The notes beneath the pieces are model-generated. The model made no database searches. It saw only the letters and a list, made by a program, of their open reading frames with translations, and was not told the DNA's origin. Below, in pieces: positions 16,601-24,331 of a stretch of DNA of 24,597 bases (within the stretch, counting starts at the first letter, position 1; each line of letters begins with the position of its first letter). This DNA is from MGBC114844 sp910585855 (lineage in GTDB: Bacteria > Bacillota > Clostridia > Lachnospirales > Lachnospiraceae): assembly GCA_965646165.1 (NCBI GenBank), contig CBFFYP010000069.1, positions 1 through 24,597 of the forward strand. The letters are read 5' to 3'. A program made the translations under genes and the position numbers.

Positions 16601-16986
16601 TAGATAAAGTTTTATTAAAGAAAATTGGAAAAAAATCATGGAATCTGAAACGAATTGATCTGCTTTTTATTGGACTTATTGTAATTATTTCTTTTTTAAT
16701 TCGGTGGCAGATGATGCCGATTCGAACAGGAGATTATAATGACTTTTTATCGAAATGGATGGAAAAAATCCGTATCAATGGAGGATGGAATTCTTTGGGA
16801 ATTCAGATATCAGATTATGCTTCTCCTTATATGTATATTATGTGTATTTTGTCTTATATCACAAAGAATGATTTATATGCTTTAAAATTGGTTTCTATCT
16901 TTTTTGATTATTGTGCAGCGGTAATTGTGTTTTTTATTTTATTTGAAGTAACAAAAAATTTTAGGAAATCACTTTTCGGGGGGTAA
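16585..16986 (+). CDS. Gpi18-like GT-C transferase, N-terminal fragment (frame broken at G6)
   Basis: A 133-residue fragment overlapping the upstream gene by 16 bases, with AGGGGGA before its ATG. It has a first membrane helix DLLFIGLIVIISFLIRW (25-41), then a luminal loop with MMPIRTGDYNDFLSKWMEKI whose acidic residues are typical of GT-C catalytic loops, and further membrane segments to about residue 127. The frame ends at TAA (16984-16986) directly after six Gs (16978-16983). The continuation lies in another frame (16989-17765). With seven Gs the two would join as ...LFGGVILLFCPTVILNSAYW..., a normal family length of about 394 residues. This is a slip tract, a programmed frameshift, a mutation or a base-calling error. 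Confidence 0.75.
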   Translation: MSERMIDKVLLKKIGKKSWNLKRIDLLFIGLIVIISFLIRWQMMPIRTGDYNDFLSKWMEKIRINGGWNSLGIQISDYASPYMYIMCILSYITKNDLYALKLVSIFFDYCAAVIVFFILFEVTKNFRKSLFGG

Positions 16987-16988
16987 TA

Positions 16989-17765
16989 TTGCTTTTTTGT
17001 CCAACTGTTATTTTGAATAGTGCATATTGGTGTCAATGTGATGTTATTTATTCTACGTTTATATTGATTGGATTATGTTTTTTAATGAAAGAAAAGGATC
17101 ATATCTGTATGATTTTTATAGGAATCGCTTTTTCTTTTAAGTTTCAGACGGTATTTATATTTCCGTTTTTAGTTATTATGTGGTTAAAAGGGAAAGTAAA
17201 ATTTTACAGTTTTTTTTGGATCCCTTTTGTTTATGTGGTTCTTTCTATACCAGCGTGGATGCAGGGAAGGGGATGGGGGGAGTTGTTGTCTATTTATTTG
17301 AAGCAGTCTGTATCTTACCCTTATGGTACATTAAATTATCCAAATGCCTATGTATTATTTAATGAAGTATTACAGGCAAAGCATCATGCAGATGAATTAA
17401 GCAAAGCAGGGATTTATTTTACACTTGGTTTGTTAGGAGGAGTTGCATATTGGATGTATTTGAAAAAATTTAATATAACGAAAGAGAGAATGATAGAAAT
17501 AGCTGTGTTTACGGTAGCATTAGTTGTATATTTTCTTCCTCATATGCATGAAAGATATGGGTTTTTATTGGATTTATTGGCTATTTTATATGGAATGAAG
17601 AATATTAGAAGAATTTCGGTGGCATTTTTATTGATATTGATTTCTTTATTAGCGTATATGCCATATTTAATAGGAGTACATATTATACCGATGTCATATT
17701 TAAGCCTTGCATTTTTGGGGGTTATTGTTTTTATTGGATATAATTTATATTTAATTGGGTATTAG
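16989..17765 (+). CDS. Gpi18-like GT-C transferase, C-terminal fragment
   Basis: A 258-residue hydrophobic continuation of the preceding fragment. LNSAYWCQCDVIYSTFILIGL (9-29) is the conserved motif of Gpi18-like mannosyltransferases (COG5542 type), and IAFSFKFQTVFIFPF and YFLPHMHERYGF also fit. About eight membrane segments follow. The intact protein would transfer a sugar from a polyprenyl-phosphate donor, presumably made by the upstream GtrB-like enzyme, to an extracytoplasmic acceptor. The fragment could start alone at TTG 16989, because the G6 tract sits 5 bases upstream like a ribosome binding site. Translation coupled to the first fragment's stop is therefore possible even without frame repair. 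Confidence 0.72.
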   Translation: MLFCPTVILNSAYWCQCDVIYSTFILIGLCFLMKEKDHICMIFIGIAFSFKFQTVFIFPFLVIMWLKGKVKFYSFFWIPFVYVVLSIPAWMQGRGWGELLSIYLKQSVSYPYGTLNYPNAYVLFNEVLQAKHHADELSKAGIYFTLGLLGGVAYWMYLKKFNITKERMIEIAVFTVALVVYFLPHMHERYGFLLDLLAILYGMKNIRRISVAFLLILISLLAYMPYLIGVHIIPMSYLSLAFLGVIVFIGYNLYLIGY

Positions 17766-17843
17766 TGCAAACCGCATCTGGCTGTGAATTGAATAACAAA
17801 AAAGATTTTAGGCAGGTTTTAAGATTTTATATTAGTTTCTGCT

Positions 17844-17849
17844 TATAAT
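17844..17849 (+). promoter_or_regulatory. Possible internal promoter (-10 TATAAT)
   Basis: A consensus TATAAT lies 20 bases before the SGNH-ILEI gene in the only gap of about 100 bases in this part of the cluster. No good -35 is found 16-18 bases upstream, so activity is uncertain in this AT-rich DNA. Confidence 0.3.
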
Positions 17850-17869
17850 AAAATGAAAGGATTTTATTT

Positions 17870-19330
17870 ATGAAACAGAGAAGGTGTTTAAAGAGTATAG
17901 TTTTTATAGCTTTTATATTAATAATTTTTTTTATTTGTATAGGGGTGAATAAAAAAAGAGAAACAGAGATAGATATAGAAGGATATGCTGACTATCAGCA
18001 AAACAAGTTTGATGTTGTCTTTTTAGGTTCTTCTATTATGAAAAATGCAGTATATCCTATGGAATTATATCATGAATATGGAATTGCATCTTATAATTTG
18101 GGAAGTAAAAATCAATCACTTGCTGCAACTTATTATTTAGCGAAACAAGTGATTTCTGAAAAGGATATTAAAGTGCTGGTAGTGGATTGTATGTATACAG
18201 CTTGTGATCGATATGATGTGAATGATATTTCGCTGCATTATATTGTTGATCAGATGAATTGGAAAGAAAAGGTGCAGTTTGCTTCTGATATAGTGTCGGC
18301 TGGAGAAGGAGCGGATTTTTTATTTGAATTTATAAATGCTTATAATCAGTGGAATAGATTAAAAGAGATTGATTTTTTAAGCAGCGGATATAAACAGTAT
18401 GGGGCAAAAGTGCATTATGTGTCTAAACCAATAGAGGAGTTTCAAATTTTAGAAGAAAAGGAGGAGTTATCTTTTTTTGCACGGACGTATTTGTATAAAA
18501 TTATTGATTTATGTAAAGAAAATAATGTTTCATTGGTATTTACTACAATGCCGGTAAATTTTAATGTTAACCATGAAGTTTTGGGTGATATGCTGCAAAA
18601 TCAGAGATATTATAATAAAGTTCAGGAAATTGCGGAGCAGAATGGAATTGCTTATATTAGTTTTGCAGAATTGTTGAATGAAACGGAATTAGATTTAAAG
18701 AAGGATTTGGATGGGGAGTTTTATTTTAATGCTTATGGAGCAGAGAAGATTTCTTCTTATATTGGAGAGTTTCTAGTTAGTCATTATGACGTTTTAGATG
18801 TAAGAGATCATTTGGATTATGATTTTATGGAGAAGGATTATATAGAATTTAGAAATTATAAGATGCAGCTTCGGCTTCGAACAGAAGATGAGATTTTAGG
18901 TTATTTAAAACAATTGAAGGAATTAACAGATTGTACAATTTATATTTCGATAAAGGATATACAGGGATATAGTCTTACAGAAGAAATGATTGATGAGATG
19001 AAGGAATTTGGATTGGAATTGGCAGATATTTTATTGGAGAAATCCTATCATAGCTATATTGCTTGTATTTTGAATGGGAAAAAAGTATTGGAAGAGATAG
19101 GAAATGGAGAAGAATGTTCTTATTTTGAGGGGGAGATAGAAGGTCATGAAGTTGTTTTGGAAAGCCGGACTTTAAATGGGGGAAATCGATCTTCTATTCA
19201 AATAGATGGTATGGAGTATTCAAAAAATGGGAGAGGGTTTAATATTGCTGTAATTGATAATAAAACAAATAGGATAATTGATTTATTATTTTTTGATACT
19301 CATATACAAGAAATACCATGTTATCGTTAA
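17870..19330 (+). CDS. Membrane-anchored SGNH-like protein with C-terminal ILEI-like domain
   Basis: A 486-residue protein. A basic start and one hydrophobic helix (SIVFIAFILIIFFICIGV, 9-26) anchor it, with the rest outside the cell. Residues 45-310 look like a DltD/AlgX-type SGNH domain: VVFLGSSIMKNAVYP (49-63) carries the Gly-Ser block, and FYFNAYGAEKIS (284-295) corresponds to the final block. There the usual catalytic His seems replaced by Tyr285, so the domain may bind or act differently. Residues about 350-482 form an ILEI-like domain (SYIACILNGK, SIQIDGMEYSKNGRGFNIAV, FFDTH), the same type as in the LicD fusion at 11739. It probably modifies or binds the surface glycan, perhaps in O-acylation with the acyltransferase encoded at 21712. 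Confidence 0.72.
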   Translation: MKQRRCLKSIVFIAFILIIFFICIGVNKKRETEIDIEGYADYQQNKFDVVFLGSSIMKNAVYPMELYHEYGIASYNLGSKNQSLAATYYLAKQVISEKDIKVLVVDCMYTACDRYDVNDISLHYIVDQMNWKEKVQFASDIVSAGEGADFLFEFINAYNQWNRLKEIDFLSSGYKQYGAKVHYVSKPIEEFQILEEKEELSFFARTYLYKIIDLCKENNVSLVFTTMPVNFNVNHEVLGDMLQNQRYYNKVQEIAEQNGIAYISFAELLNETELDLKKDLDGEFYFNAYGAEKISSYIGEFLVSHYDVLDVRDHLDYDFMEKDYIEFRNYKMQLRLRTEDEILGYLKQLKELTDCTIYISIKDIQGYSLTEEMIDEMKEFGLELADILLEKSYHSYIACILNGKKVLEEIGNGEECSYFEGEIEGHEVVLESRTLNGGNRSSIQIDGMEYSKNGRGFNIAVIDNKTNRIIDLLFFDTHIQEIPCYR

Positions 19331-19360
19331 ATACCAATTATGATAGAAAAGGGGTTTGGA

Positions 19361-21673
19361 ATGAAGGAAAAAAAGTTTAAAATGAAAATAGGGGTGTTTG
19401 GATTAAATTGGCTGATAGCAATGATTGCGTTTGGATATTTTTTGGTGAAATATAATGGTCTGTTTTCTTTGTCAAATGATTTTAATGCACAGGAACTGCC
19501 GTTTAATATATTTGCAAATCGTGCTGTAAAGTCTGGAGATATTTATTTTAACTGGGCGATTGATATGGGATCAGATTTTATCTCTTCTTTTAGTTTTTAT
19601 AATTTAGGCAGTCCGTTTTTCTGGGTTTCTTTGTTATTTCCGCCAACAGCATTTCCTTATTTAGTGGGTTGGATTTTTATGTTAAAGTATGCGGTTGCCG
19701 GACTTACTTCTTATTTATATTTTGAGCGTTATACAAAAAACCAGTGGTGTGCTGTAATTGGTTCTGTACTATATGCGTTTTGTGGTTATCAGGCAGCAAA
19801 TATTGTTTTTTATCATTTTCATGATGTTGTTGCACTTTTTCCATTGTTATTAATTGGATTAGAGCAATTAATAGAAGAAAAAAGGTATGGAAAGTTTGCA
19901 TTATTTGTATCTGTAAATGTGTTAGTAAATTGGAATTTTTTTATAGGAGAAGTGGTATTTTTAATTGCTTATTATATAATTCGATATTCGGTTATTACTA
20001 TGATAAAAGAGAGAAAGTGGAAAGAGCTTGTTATACAAGTTAGTCAATGTTTTTTGGAAGGACTTTTAGGGGTTGGAATGGCAGCAGTTCTTTTTATTCC
20101 TTCGATTTATGCAATATTATCTAACGGAAGAGTATCCAATCATATACTTGGGGCAAATGCTGTTTCTTTTTCATCAAGAGATTATCTACAGTTTATAAAA
20201 GCCTTACTTTTGCCAAATGAAACACTGAGTAATCAATCGGTATTAGCTGCATCGAATTGGTATTCTAATGCAGCATATTTACCTGCAGTGGGAATTTTAT
20301 TTGTAGTGGCTTATATGATGGAACAAAAAAAGGATTGGATTGATAAAATATTAAAACTTTCTTTGATAACAGCATTGATTCCTTTATTCAATAATATTTT
20401 TACATTATTTAATGCAGAATCCTATAGAAGATGGTATTATATGCCAATATTAATTATGGTGTTGGCATCAATAAAGATAATAGAGCGAACAAGAGAGGAT
20501 GAAAAAGTAAAAAAGAATGTTGTAAAAGCCGGAAGAGGGATTGTAGTTGCTATTTTGCTGTTAAGTACATATCTTTTATTTTTTAAATGGTCAAATGACA
20601 TAGAAAATGCTATTAATAGTTTACCGGCATTTTTTTGTTATCTTTTATTGGGATTGTCAAGTATTTTAATCGTTCTTCTTTTAGTAAAACATTTTAAAAA
20701 ATACTTTTATCTATTATTATTTGTATTGATAGCTTCTGTTGGATGTCTTAATATTATGTTAAATATTGTTCGGTATCATCAGAATGAAAAGTGGAATTCT
20801 GCACAAGAAGTTTATAATGAGATTGTTAGAACAGGAGAAGATTTGGAATCTGATATTTTACCTTATCGTTATACATTAGATGATTCTTATTATAATCGAA
20901 ATATGGGAAGTTCCTTAACGAGTGTAAATTCTTTTATTTCAACAGTTGATACAGGAATATTTGAGTTTTATGATGGAATTGGAAAACATAGGCATACACA
21001 AACACCAGCAGGACCAGATGGAACAAATGAATTATTATCTGTAAGATATTATATAACAGAGAAAAAACAAGAGGATAAAGAAGCTGTTCAAATAAAACAT
21101 AATGGAAATTGTGAAGTATATATCTATGAAGATCCTACAGCACTTCCTGTCGGTTTTACCTATGATTCTTATATTTTACAGAGTGAGTTTCAGAAATTGG
21201 ATAAAGCTGTTTTATCTAGAGTAATGTTAAGTACATTAGTGGTAAAGGATGAGGACGAGCCAATCGTTAAAAGAGTATTAGAACATTATGATTTAAGTAC
21301 AGAAAAGGAGTTTTCTGCACAAAATAAATATGCAGATATTTTAAGTCATAAGGCAGAGAGTTCAATAGAATTTAAACATTCTTTTACAGGGTTTACATCA
21401 AAAATTGTTTGTGATAAAGATAAATATGCTTTTTTTAGTGTACCATTTGGAAAAAGATGGAGTGCTTCTGTAAATGGAGAATCTGTTGAAATTTTAAATA
21501 TAAATGGATTGATGGCAGTTCCTGTTTTTGCTGGTGATAATCAGATTCAATTTTTTTATAGTACAGCGATAAATAAAATAAGTTTTATAATAAGTGTTTT
21601 ATCAACTATTATAGTTATTAGTATAATAATTATTTCAAATAAAAATATAAAATATAAAAAAATAAATACTTAG
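19361..21673 (+). CDS. YfhO-family membrane protein (GT-C-like)
   Basis: A 770-residue protein from the ATG at 19361, chosen because AAAAGGGG lies 6 bases upstream; an ATG at 19340 has no RBS. It has about 12-14 membrane segments spread over the first 590 residues and then a soluble domain (about 640-740). The N-terminal part shows YfhO family features: a first helix, SNDFNAQELPFNIFANRAVKSG, the NWAIDMGSDF loop, and SPFFWVSLLFPPTAFPY. YfhO relatives glycosylate lipoteichoic or wall teichoic acids using polyprenyl-linked sugars. Here it may add a side sugar to the exported polymer. Substrate is unknown. Confidence 0.85.
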   Translation: MKEKKFKMKIGVFGLNWLIAMIAFGYFLVKYNGLFSLSNDFNAQELPFNIFANRAVKSGDIYFNWAIDMGSDFISSFSFYNLGSPFFWVSLLFPPTAFPYLVGWIFMLKYAVAGLTSYLYFERYTKNQWCAVIGSVLYAFCGYQAANIVFYHFHDVVALFPLLLIGLEQLIEEKRYGKFALFVSVNVLVNWNFFIGEVVFLIAYYIIRYSVITMIKERKWKELVIQVSQCFLEGLLGVGMAAVLFIPSIYAILSNGRVSNHILGANAVSFSSRDYLQFIKALLLPNETLSNQSVLAASNWYSNAAYLPAVGILFVVAYMMEQKKDWIDKILKLSLITALIPLFNNIFTLFNAESYRRWYYMPILIMVLASIKIIERTREDEKVKKNVVKAGRGIVVAILLLSTYLLFFKWSNDIENAINSLPAFFCYLLLGLSSILIVLLLVKHFKKYFYLLLFVLIASVGCLNIMLNIVRYHQNEKWNSAQEVYNEIVRTGEDLESDILPYRYTLDDSYYNRNMGSSLTSVNSFISTVDTGIFEFYDGIGKHRHTQTPAGPDGTNELLSVRYYITEKKQEDKEAVQIKHNGNCEVYIYEDPTALPVGFTYDSYILQSEFQKLDKAVLSRVMLSTLVVKDEDEPIVKRVLEHYDLSTEKEFSAQNKYADILSHKAESSIEFKHSFTGFTSKIVCDKDKYAFFSVPFGKRWSASVNGESVEILNINGLMAVPVFAGDNQIQFFYSTAINKISFIISVLSTIIVISIIIISNKNIKYKKINT

Positions 21674-21711
21674 GAGATTAGTAAAAATACGAAAAAAGAG
21701 GAAGAAATAAA

Positions 21712-22788
21712 GTGATACTTACAAAAAAAGATACAAAAATAATAAAAGGAATTGCAATTCTATTAATGATGGCACATCATCTTTTTGCATTTCCAAAAAG
21801 AATGGTTACAGGTTTTGAATTTCAGCCTTTTTTGCAAGTGGGAGAGATCAGTATAGAAAGGTCAATCGGAATTTTTGGAAAAATCTGCGTATCTTTATAT
21901 ATGTTTTTAGGAGGTTATGGGATATATCGATATGTTCAATCCGGGGGGGTACTGTGTAAAAGAGTGATAAAAATGTATCAGTCCTATTGGAAGGTATTTT
22001 TTGTATTTATTCCCGTTGGTTTTTTATTTTTTTCGAATCAGCCTGTGTACTGTGAAGAAAGTGTTTTGTGTAATGTTTTTTCTAAATTTAATTTAAATGA
22101 ATTTTTCTGTAATTTGATTGGATGGAAATGTACTTATAACAGAGAGTGGTGGTTTTTCAAAACATATCTTTGCACTATGTTTTTAGGATATGTATGGATA
22201 GAAAGATTAAAAGAAAAAAGAGGATTTTTCTCAGAAGTTTTTTTAGTTATATTATTGGAGATATTGATTCGAAGTATTTTTCCTGCAATTAGAAATATAG
22301 AAATATTTAAAAGTTTAGGGTCGGATGTATTATATTCTAATTTTTTTACAATTGACATCTATTGTATACCTTTTTTTATGGGAATTATATTTGCTAAGTA
22401 TGAGGAAATACAAATAGTAGGTTTATTAAAAGATATTCCAAAATGGAAAAGAAAAATAATTTCTATTTTTGGTATTGTTTTGGTTATATATATAAGAAAT
22501 TTTATATTTGGTGGCTGGCTCGATCTGTTTTGTGTTCCATGTTTTATTTTGTTTGTACTGGAATTATTAGATTCACATATCATTCTTTGTAATATATTAG
22601 AGTTTTTAGGAGAATATAGTACAAATATGTGGTTAATTCATAGTTTTTATTGCTATTATTTTTATGAGGTTGCAAAAGTAATATATGGAGCAAAAAATTC
22701 TTTAATAGATATGTTGGTATTGACAGGGCTGTCTTTAATATCGGCGATTGTAATTGAAAAAATGTGGTCGCAATTCCATTCGCTTTAA
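21712..22788 (+). CDS. Acyltransferase 3 family membrane protein
   Basis: A 358-residue protein starting at GTG with AGAGGAAG about 6 bases upstream. It has roughly ten membrane helices. The start, KDTKIIKGIAILLMMAHHLF (5-24), is the acyltransferase 3 hallmark with the conserved His near the end of the first helix; VSLYMFLGGYGIYRY (61-75) and REWWFFKTYL are further family features. Members transfer acetyl or other acyl groups across the membrane to surface sugars. As the last gene of the run it probably O-acylates the glycan, possibly passing the group to the SGNH protein. No terminator hairpin follows; the TnpB-like remnant comes next. Confidence 0.83.
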   Translation: MILTKKDTKIIKGIAILLMMAHHLFAFPKRMVTGFEFQPFLQVGEISIERSIGIFGKICVSLYMFLGGYGIYRYVQSGGVLCKRVIKMYQSYWKVFFVFIPVGFLFFSNQPVYCEESVLCNVFSKFNLNEFFCNLIGWKCTYNREWWFFKTYLCTMFLGYVWIERLKEKRGFFSEVFLVILLEILIRSIFPAIRNIEIFKSLGSDVLYSNFFTIDIYCIPFFMGIIFAKYEEIQIVGLLKDIPKWKRKIISIFGIVLVIYIRNFIFGGWLDLFCVPCFILFVLELLDSHIILCNILEFLGEYSTNMWLIHSFYCYYFYEVAKVIYGAKNSLIDMLVLTGLSLISAIVIEKMWSQFHSL

Positions 22789-22817
22789 AGGATGGGTTAA
22801 GACCACGAAACTAACGG

Positions 22818-22846
22818 TTGCCATAACGTATATTTTCTGCTATAAT
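22818..22846 (+). promoter_or_regulatory. Consensus sigma-A promoter
   Basis: TTGCCA (22818-22823), a 17-base spacer and TATAAT (22841-22846). It drives no credible coding gene but reads directly into the TnpB-type guide-RNA-like scaffold ending at 23066. Confidence 0.65.
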
Positions 22847-22852
22847 CTATCT

Positions 22853-23066
22853 ATACACGAACATTGATAACTGTATATAGATGGTTGTGCTGAGAAATTT
22901 TATGCGAAAACCAAGCTTTCCTTCAGCACGTAAAATATACAAGGTACGAATGTATGGTATAAACCGTTATAGGGCTGGTGCAGCCCGAATTTACGCCTCT
23001 GGAGATAGTAGGTTGCGAGGTCTATGAAACAGGAAGCCCATTGGCTTTAGACAATAGGTAGTTCAC
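22853..23066 (+). ncRNA. Orphan TnpB-type guide RNA (reRNA/omega RNA-like) scaffold
   Basis: The presumed transcript from the promoter at 22818 contains a hairpin GTGCTGA (22887-22893) with TCAGCAC (22923-22929), a GGGCTG/CAGCCC hairpin (22972-22986), and a final imperfect stem-loop around 23038-23058. It ends GGTAGTTCAC (23057-23066), the kind of 3' end seen where TnpB guide RNAs meet the transposon boundary. The guide would be the bases just after 23066. No tnpA and no full tnpB are present. It may be an active stand-alone guide, or only the right end of a deleted IS200/IS605 element. The final stem carries mismatches, which favours decay. Confidence 0.5.
22963..23061 (+). pseudogene. C-terminal remnant of a tnpB gene
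   Basis: One frame reads TVIGLVQPEFTPLEIVGCEV followed by YETGSPLALDNR and a stop, which resembles the tails of IS200/IS605 TnpB proteins, where the coding end overlaps the guide-RNA scaffold. A TAA (22960-22962) interrupts the frame immediately upstream, and no RuvC or zinc-ribbon segment precedes it. The rest of the gene has been deleted. It is unrelated to the end of the TnpB-like protein at 518-1819. Confidence 0.6.
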
Positions 23067-23114
23067 TAAAGTAATTAAAAATTATTAATAATCAATTAAG
23101 CCTGATTTTTTATA

Positions 23115-23230
23115 GAGAGGGGGACGCTGAAATCGAAAGGAAGGTCTGTTCCGAACCCGCTTGCGCTTAGCATTTCCTATTTTCATAGCGGACACATAAG
23201 GTGCTAAAATACAGCAAGACAGCATCTAGA
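23115..23230 (+). repeat. Structured repeat domain S, copy S2 (no R part attached)
   Basis: The second copy of S1, with a 44-base identical core (23158-23201). GGACGCT (23122-23128) corresponds to the closing-stem strand of S1. GGTGCT (23200-23205) pairs with AGCATC (23221-23226), replacing the GGCACG/CGTGCC pair of S1, so pairing is kept while bases change. No R element follows; the tRNA promoter begins soon after. It is either a shortened unit or evidence that S functions alone. Confidence 0.68.
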
Positions 23231-23284
23231 AAGTTGGTAGTGAAGGAAAAAATGAAAAATTAATTAATTTTTTTTAAAAAGTAC

Positions 23285-23313
23285 TTGCATTTTTGATTTA
23301 GATTCGATATAAT
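23285..23313 (+). promoter_or_regulatory. tRNA-Gln operon promoter
   Basis: TTGCAT (23285-23290), a 17-base spacer and TATAAT (23308-23313), about 33 bases before the first tRNA. Spacing and sequence are near consensus. Confidence 0.75.
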
Positions 23314-23346
23314 ACCTTCTGTCACCGATAAGTGAAAAAGAAAGAT

Positions 23347-23418
23347 AGGGCTATCGCCAAACGGTAAGGCACTGGACTCTGACTCCAGCATTTCAAGGTT
23401 CGAATCCTTGTAGCCCTG
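23347..23418 (+). tRNA. tRNA-Gln (CUG anticodon), copy 1
   Basis: A full cloverleaf of 72 bases. The acceptor AGGGCTA pairs with TAGCCCT, leaving discriminator G. The anticodon stem CTGGA/TCCAG encloses loop CTCTGAC, giving anticodon CTG. The T arm is AAGG-TTCGAAT-CCTT. CCA is not encoded. Identical to the copy at 23492. Confidence 0.95.
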
Positions 23419-23491
23419 TTGCAGAAGATAGGTAAGGAGTCAAGTTATTTTGACAGAGAAACAAGTCTTCTTATAAGTAATAATTTTATTT

Positions 23492-23563
23492 AGGGCTATC
23501 GCCAAACGGTAAGGCACTGGACTCTGACTCCAGCATTTCAAGGTTCGAATCCTTGTAGCCCTG
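23492..23563 (+). tRNA. tRNA-Gln (CUG anticodon), copy 2
   Basis: Identical over 72 bases to the copy at 23347, with the same CTG anticodon and no encoded CCA. The 73-base spacer between them has no promoter, so both are probably cut from one transcript ending at the terminator at 23570. Confidence 0.95.
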
Positions 23564-23569
23564 TTGTAG

Positions 23570-23605
23570 CAGCCTGCAGGTATTTTGCAGGCTGTGTTTC
23601 TTTTT
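23570..23605 (+). terminator. Intrinsic terminator of the tRNA operon
   Basis: CAGCCTGCA (23570-23578) pairs perfectly with TGCAGGCTG (23586-23594) and is followed by TGTTTCTTTTT. This is a strong plus-strand terminator. Confidence 0.85.
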
Positions 23606-23683
23606 ATGCACACGCCGATGCAAAGGAAATATGCCATTGGATTGGCGCATCAGCGGGCAGTGCAGCGAGTAGGGAAAAACAGC

Positions 23684-24211
23684 TTAGTCTTGTTTTTGAA
23701 TACTGGACACAATATTCCAAACCATAGTTCCTAAAAGGATGCCAAAAATCATACCGCCAAGTACATCAGTAGGGAAATGAACATATAGATACAGACGAGA
23801 AAATCCTATTGCAGCAGCTAAAATAAGTGCTGGTATGCCAAGTTTTTTATTTCCGAGTGTGATCGCTGTAGCAGCGGCGAAAGAAGAAAATGTATGTCCA
23901 GATGGAAAGGAGAATTCACCGGGTGGATGAATCAACATATAGACAAGTTTTTCCGGTCGTGCGATAAAAGGACGTTCTCTGGCTATCAGTGGTTTGATGC
24001 AGGTATTGCCGATAAACTGCATAAAAAAGAGGGAAAGTAAGGCGGCTAGACCAATGGCTCGGGTTTCTTTTTTCAATAAAAGCAAAAGAGAAAAAAGAAT
24101 CCAAATGAAACCTCCATTGGCAAGAGAGGAGAGAAACGGGAAGAAGATATTTCCAATATCGGTGCGCAGGTGTTCTGCAATAAAATCTAAAACAGCATAT
24201 TCCCAGTTCAT
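23684..24211 (-). CDS. PAP2-family phosphatase (undecaprenyl-diphosphatase/PgpB-like)
   Basis: A 175-residue membrane phosphatase with about five helices and all three catalytic blocks: K73PLIARERP (73-81), PSGH (103-106) and SR-x5-H-x3-D (Ser138-Arg139, His145, Asp149). It probably recycles undecaprenyl diphosphate or hydrolyses another lipid phosphate outside the membrane. GGAGGG lies about 7 bases before its ATG, and it has its own promoter. It is convergent to the tRNAs and separate from the polysaccharide run, although the substrate would fit glycan carrier recycling. No T-run terminator is evident at its 3' end. Confidence 0.9.
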   Translation of the reverse strand: MNWEYAVLDFIAEHLRTDIGNIFFPFLSSLANGGFIWILFSLLLLLKKETRAIGLAALLSLFFMQFIGNTCIKPLIARERPFIARPEKLVYMLIHPPGEFSFPSGHTFSSFAAATAITLGNKKLGIPALILAAAIGFSRLYLYVHFPTDVLGGMIFGILLGTMVWNIVSSIQKQD

Positions 24212-24243
24212 AAAAACCCTCCATAAGAATAAAGATCATTTTT

Positions 24244-24272
24244 ATTATATTGCAGTTTTGTAAAATTTTCAA
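24244..24272 (-). promoter_or_regulatory. Promoter of the PAP2 gene
   Basis: Read on the minus strand: TTGAAA (24267-24272), a 17-base spacer and TATAAT (24244-24249), some 32 bases before the start codon. Confidence 0.75.
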
Positions 24273-24331
24273 GAGAAAAAGAGATCTACTTTAATTAGGT
24301 TTTTGGGGATAGGATGCTGTTGGCTTTCACC

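Noticed and set aside
22853..22960. Group I intron (IStron) attached to the TnpB remnant
   Set aside because: Only about 100 bases precede the scaffold, too short for a group I intron core, and no recognisable core pairing was seen.
23440..23637. Minus-strand 65-codon open frame over the second tRNA
   Set aside because: It is antisense to a tRNA and its terminator.
23994..24263. Plus-strand 89-codon open frame opposite the PAP2 gene
   Set aside because: Antisense shadow; the minus strand has all PAP2 motifs, an RBS and a promoter.
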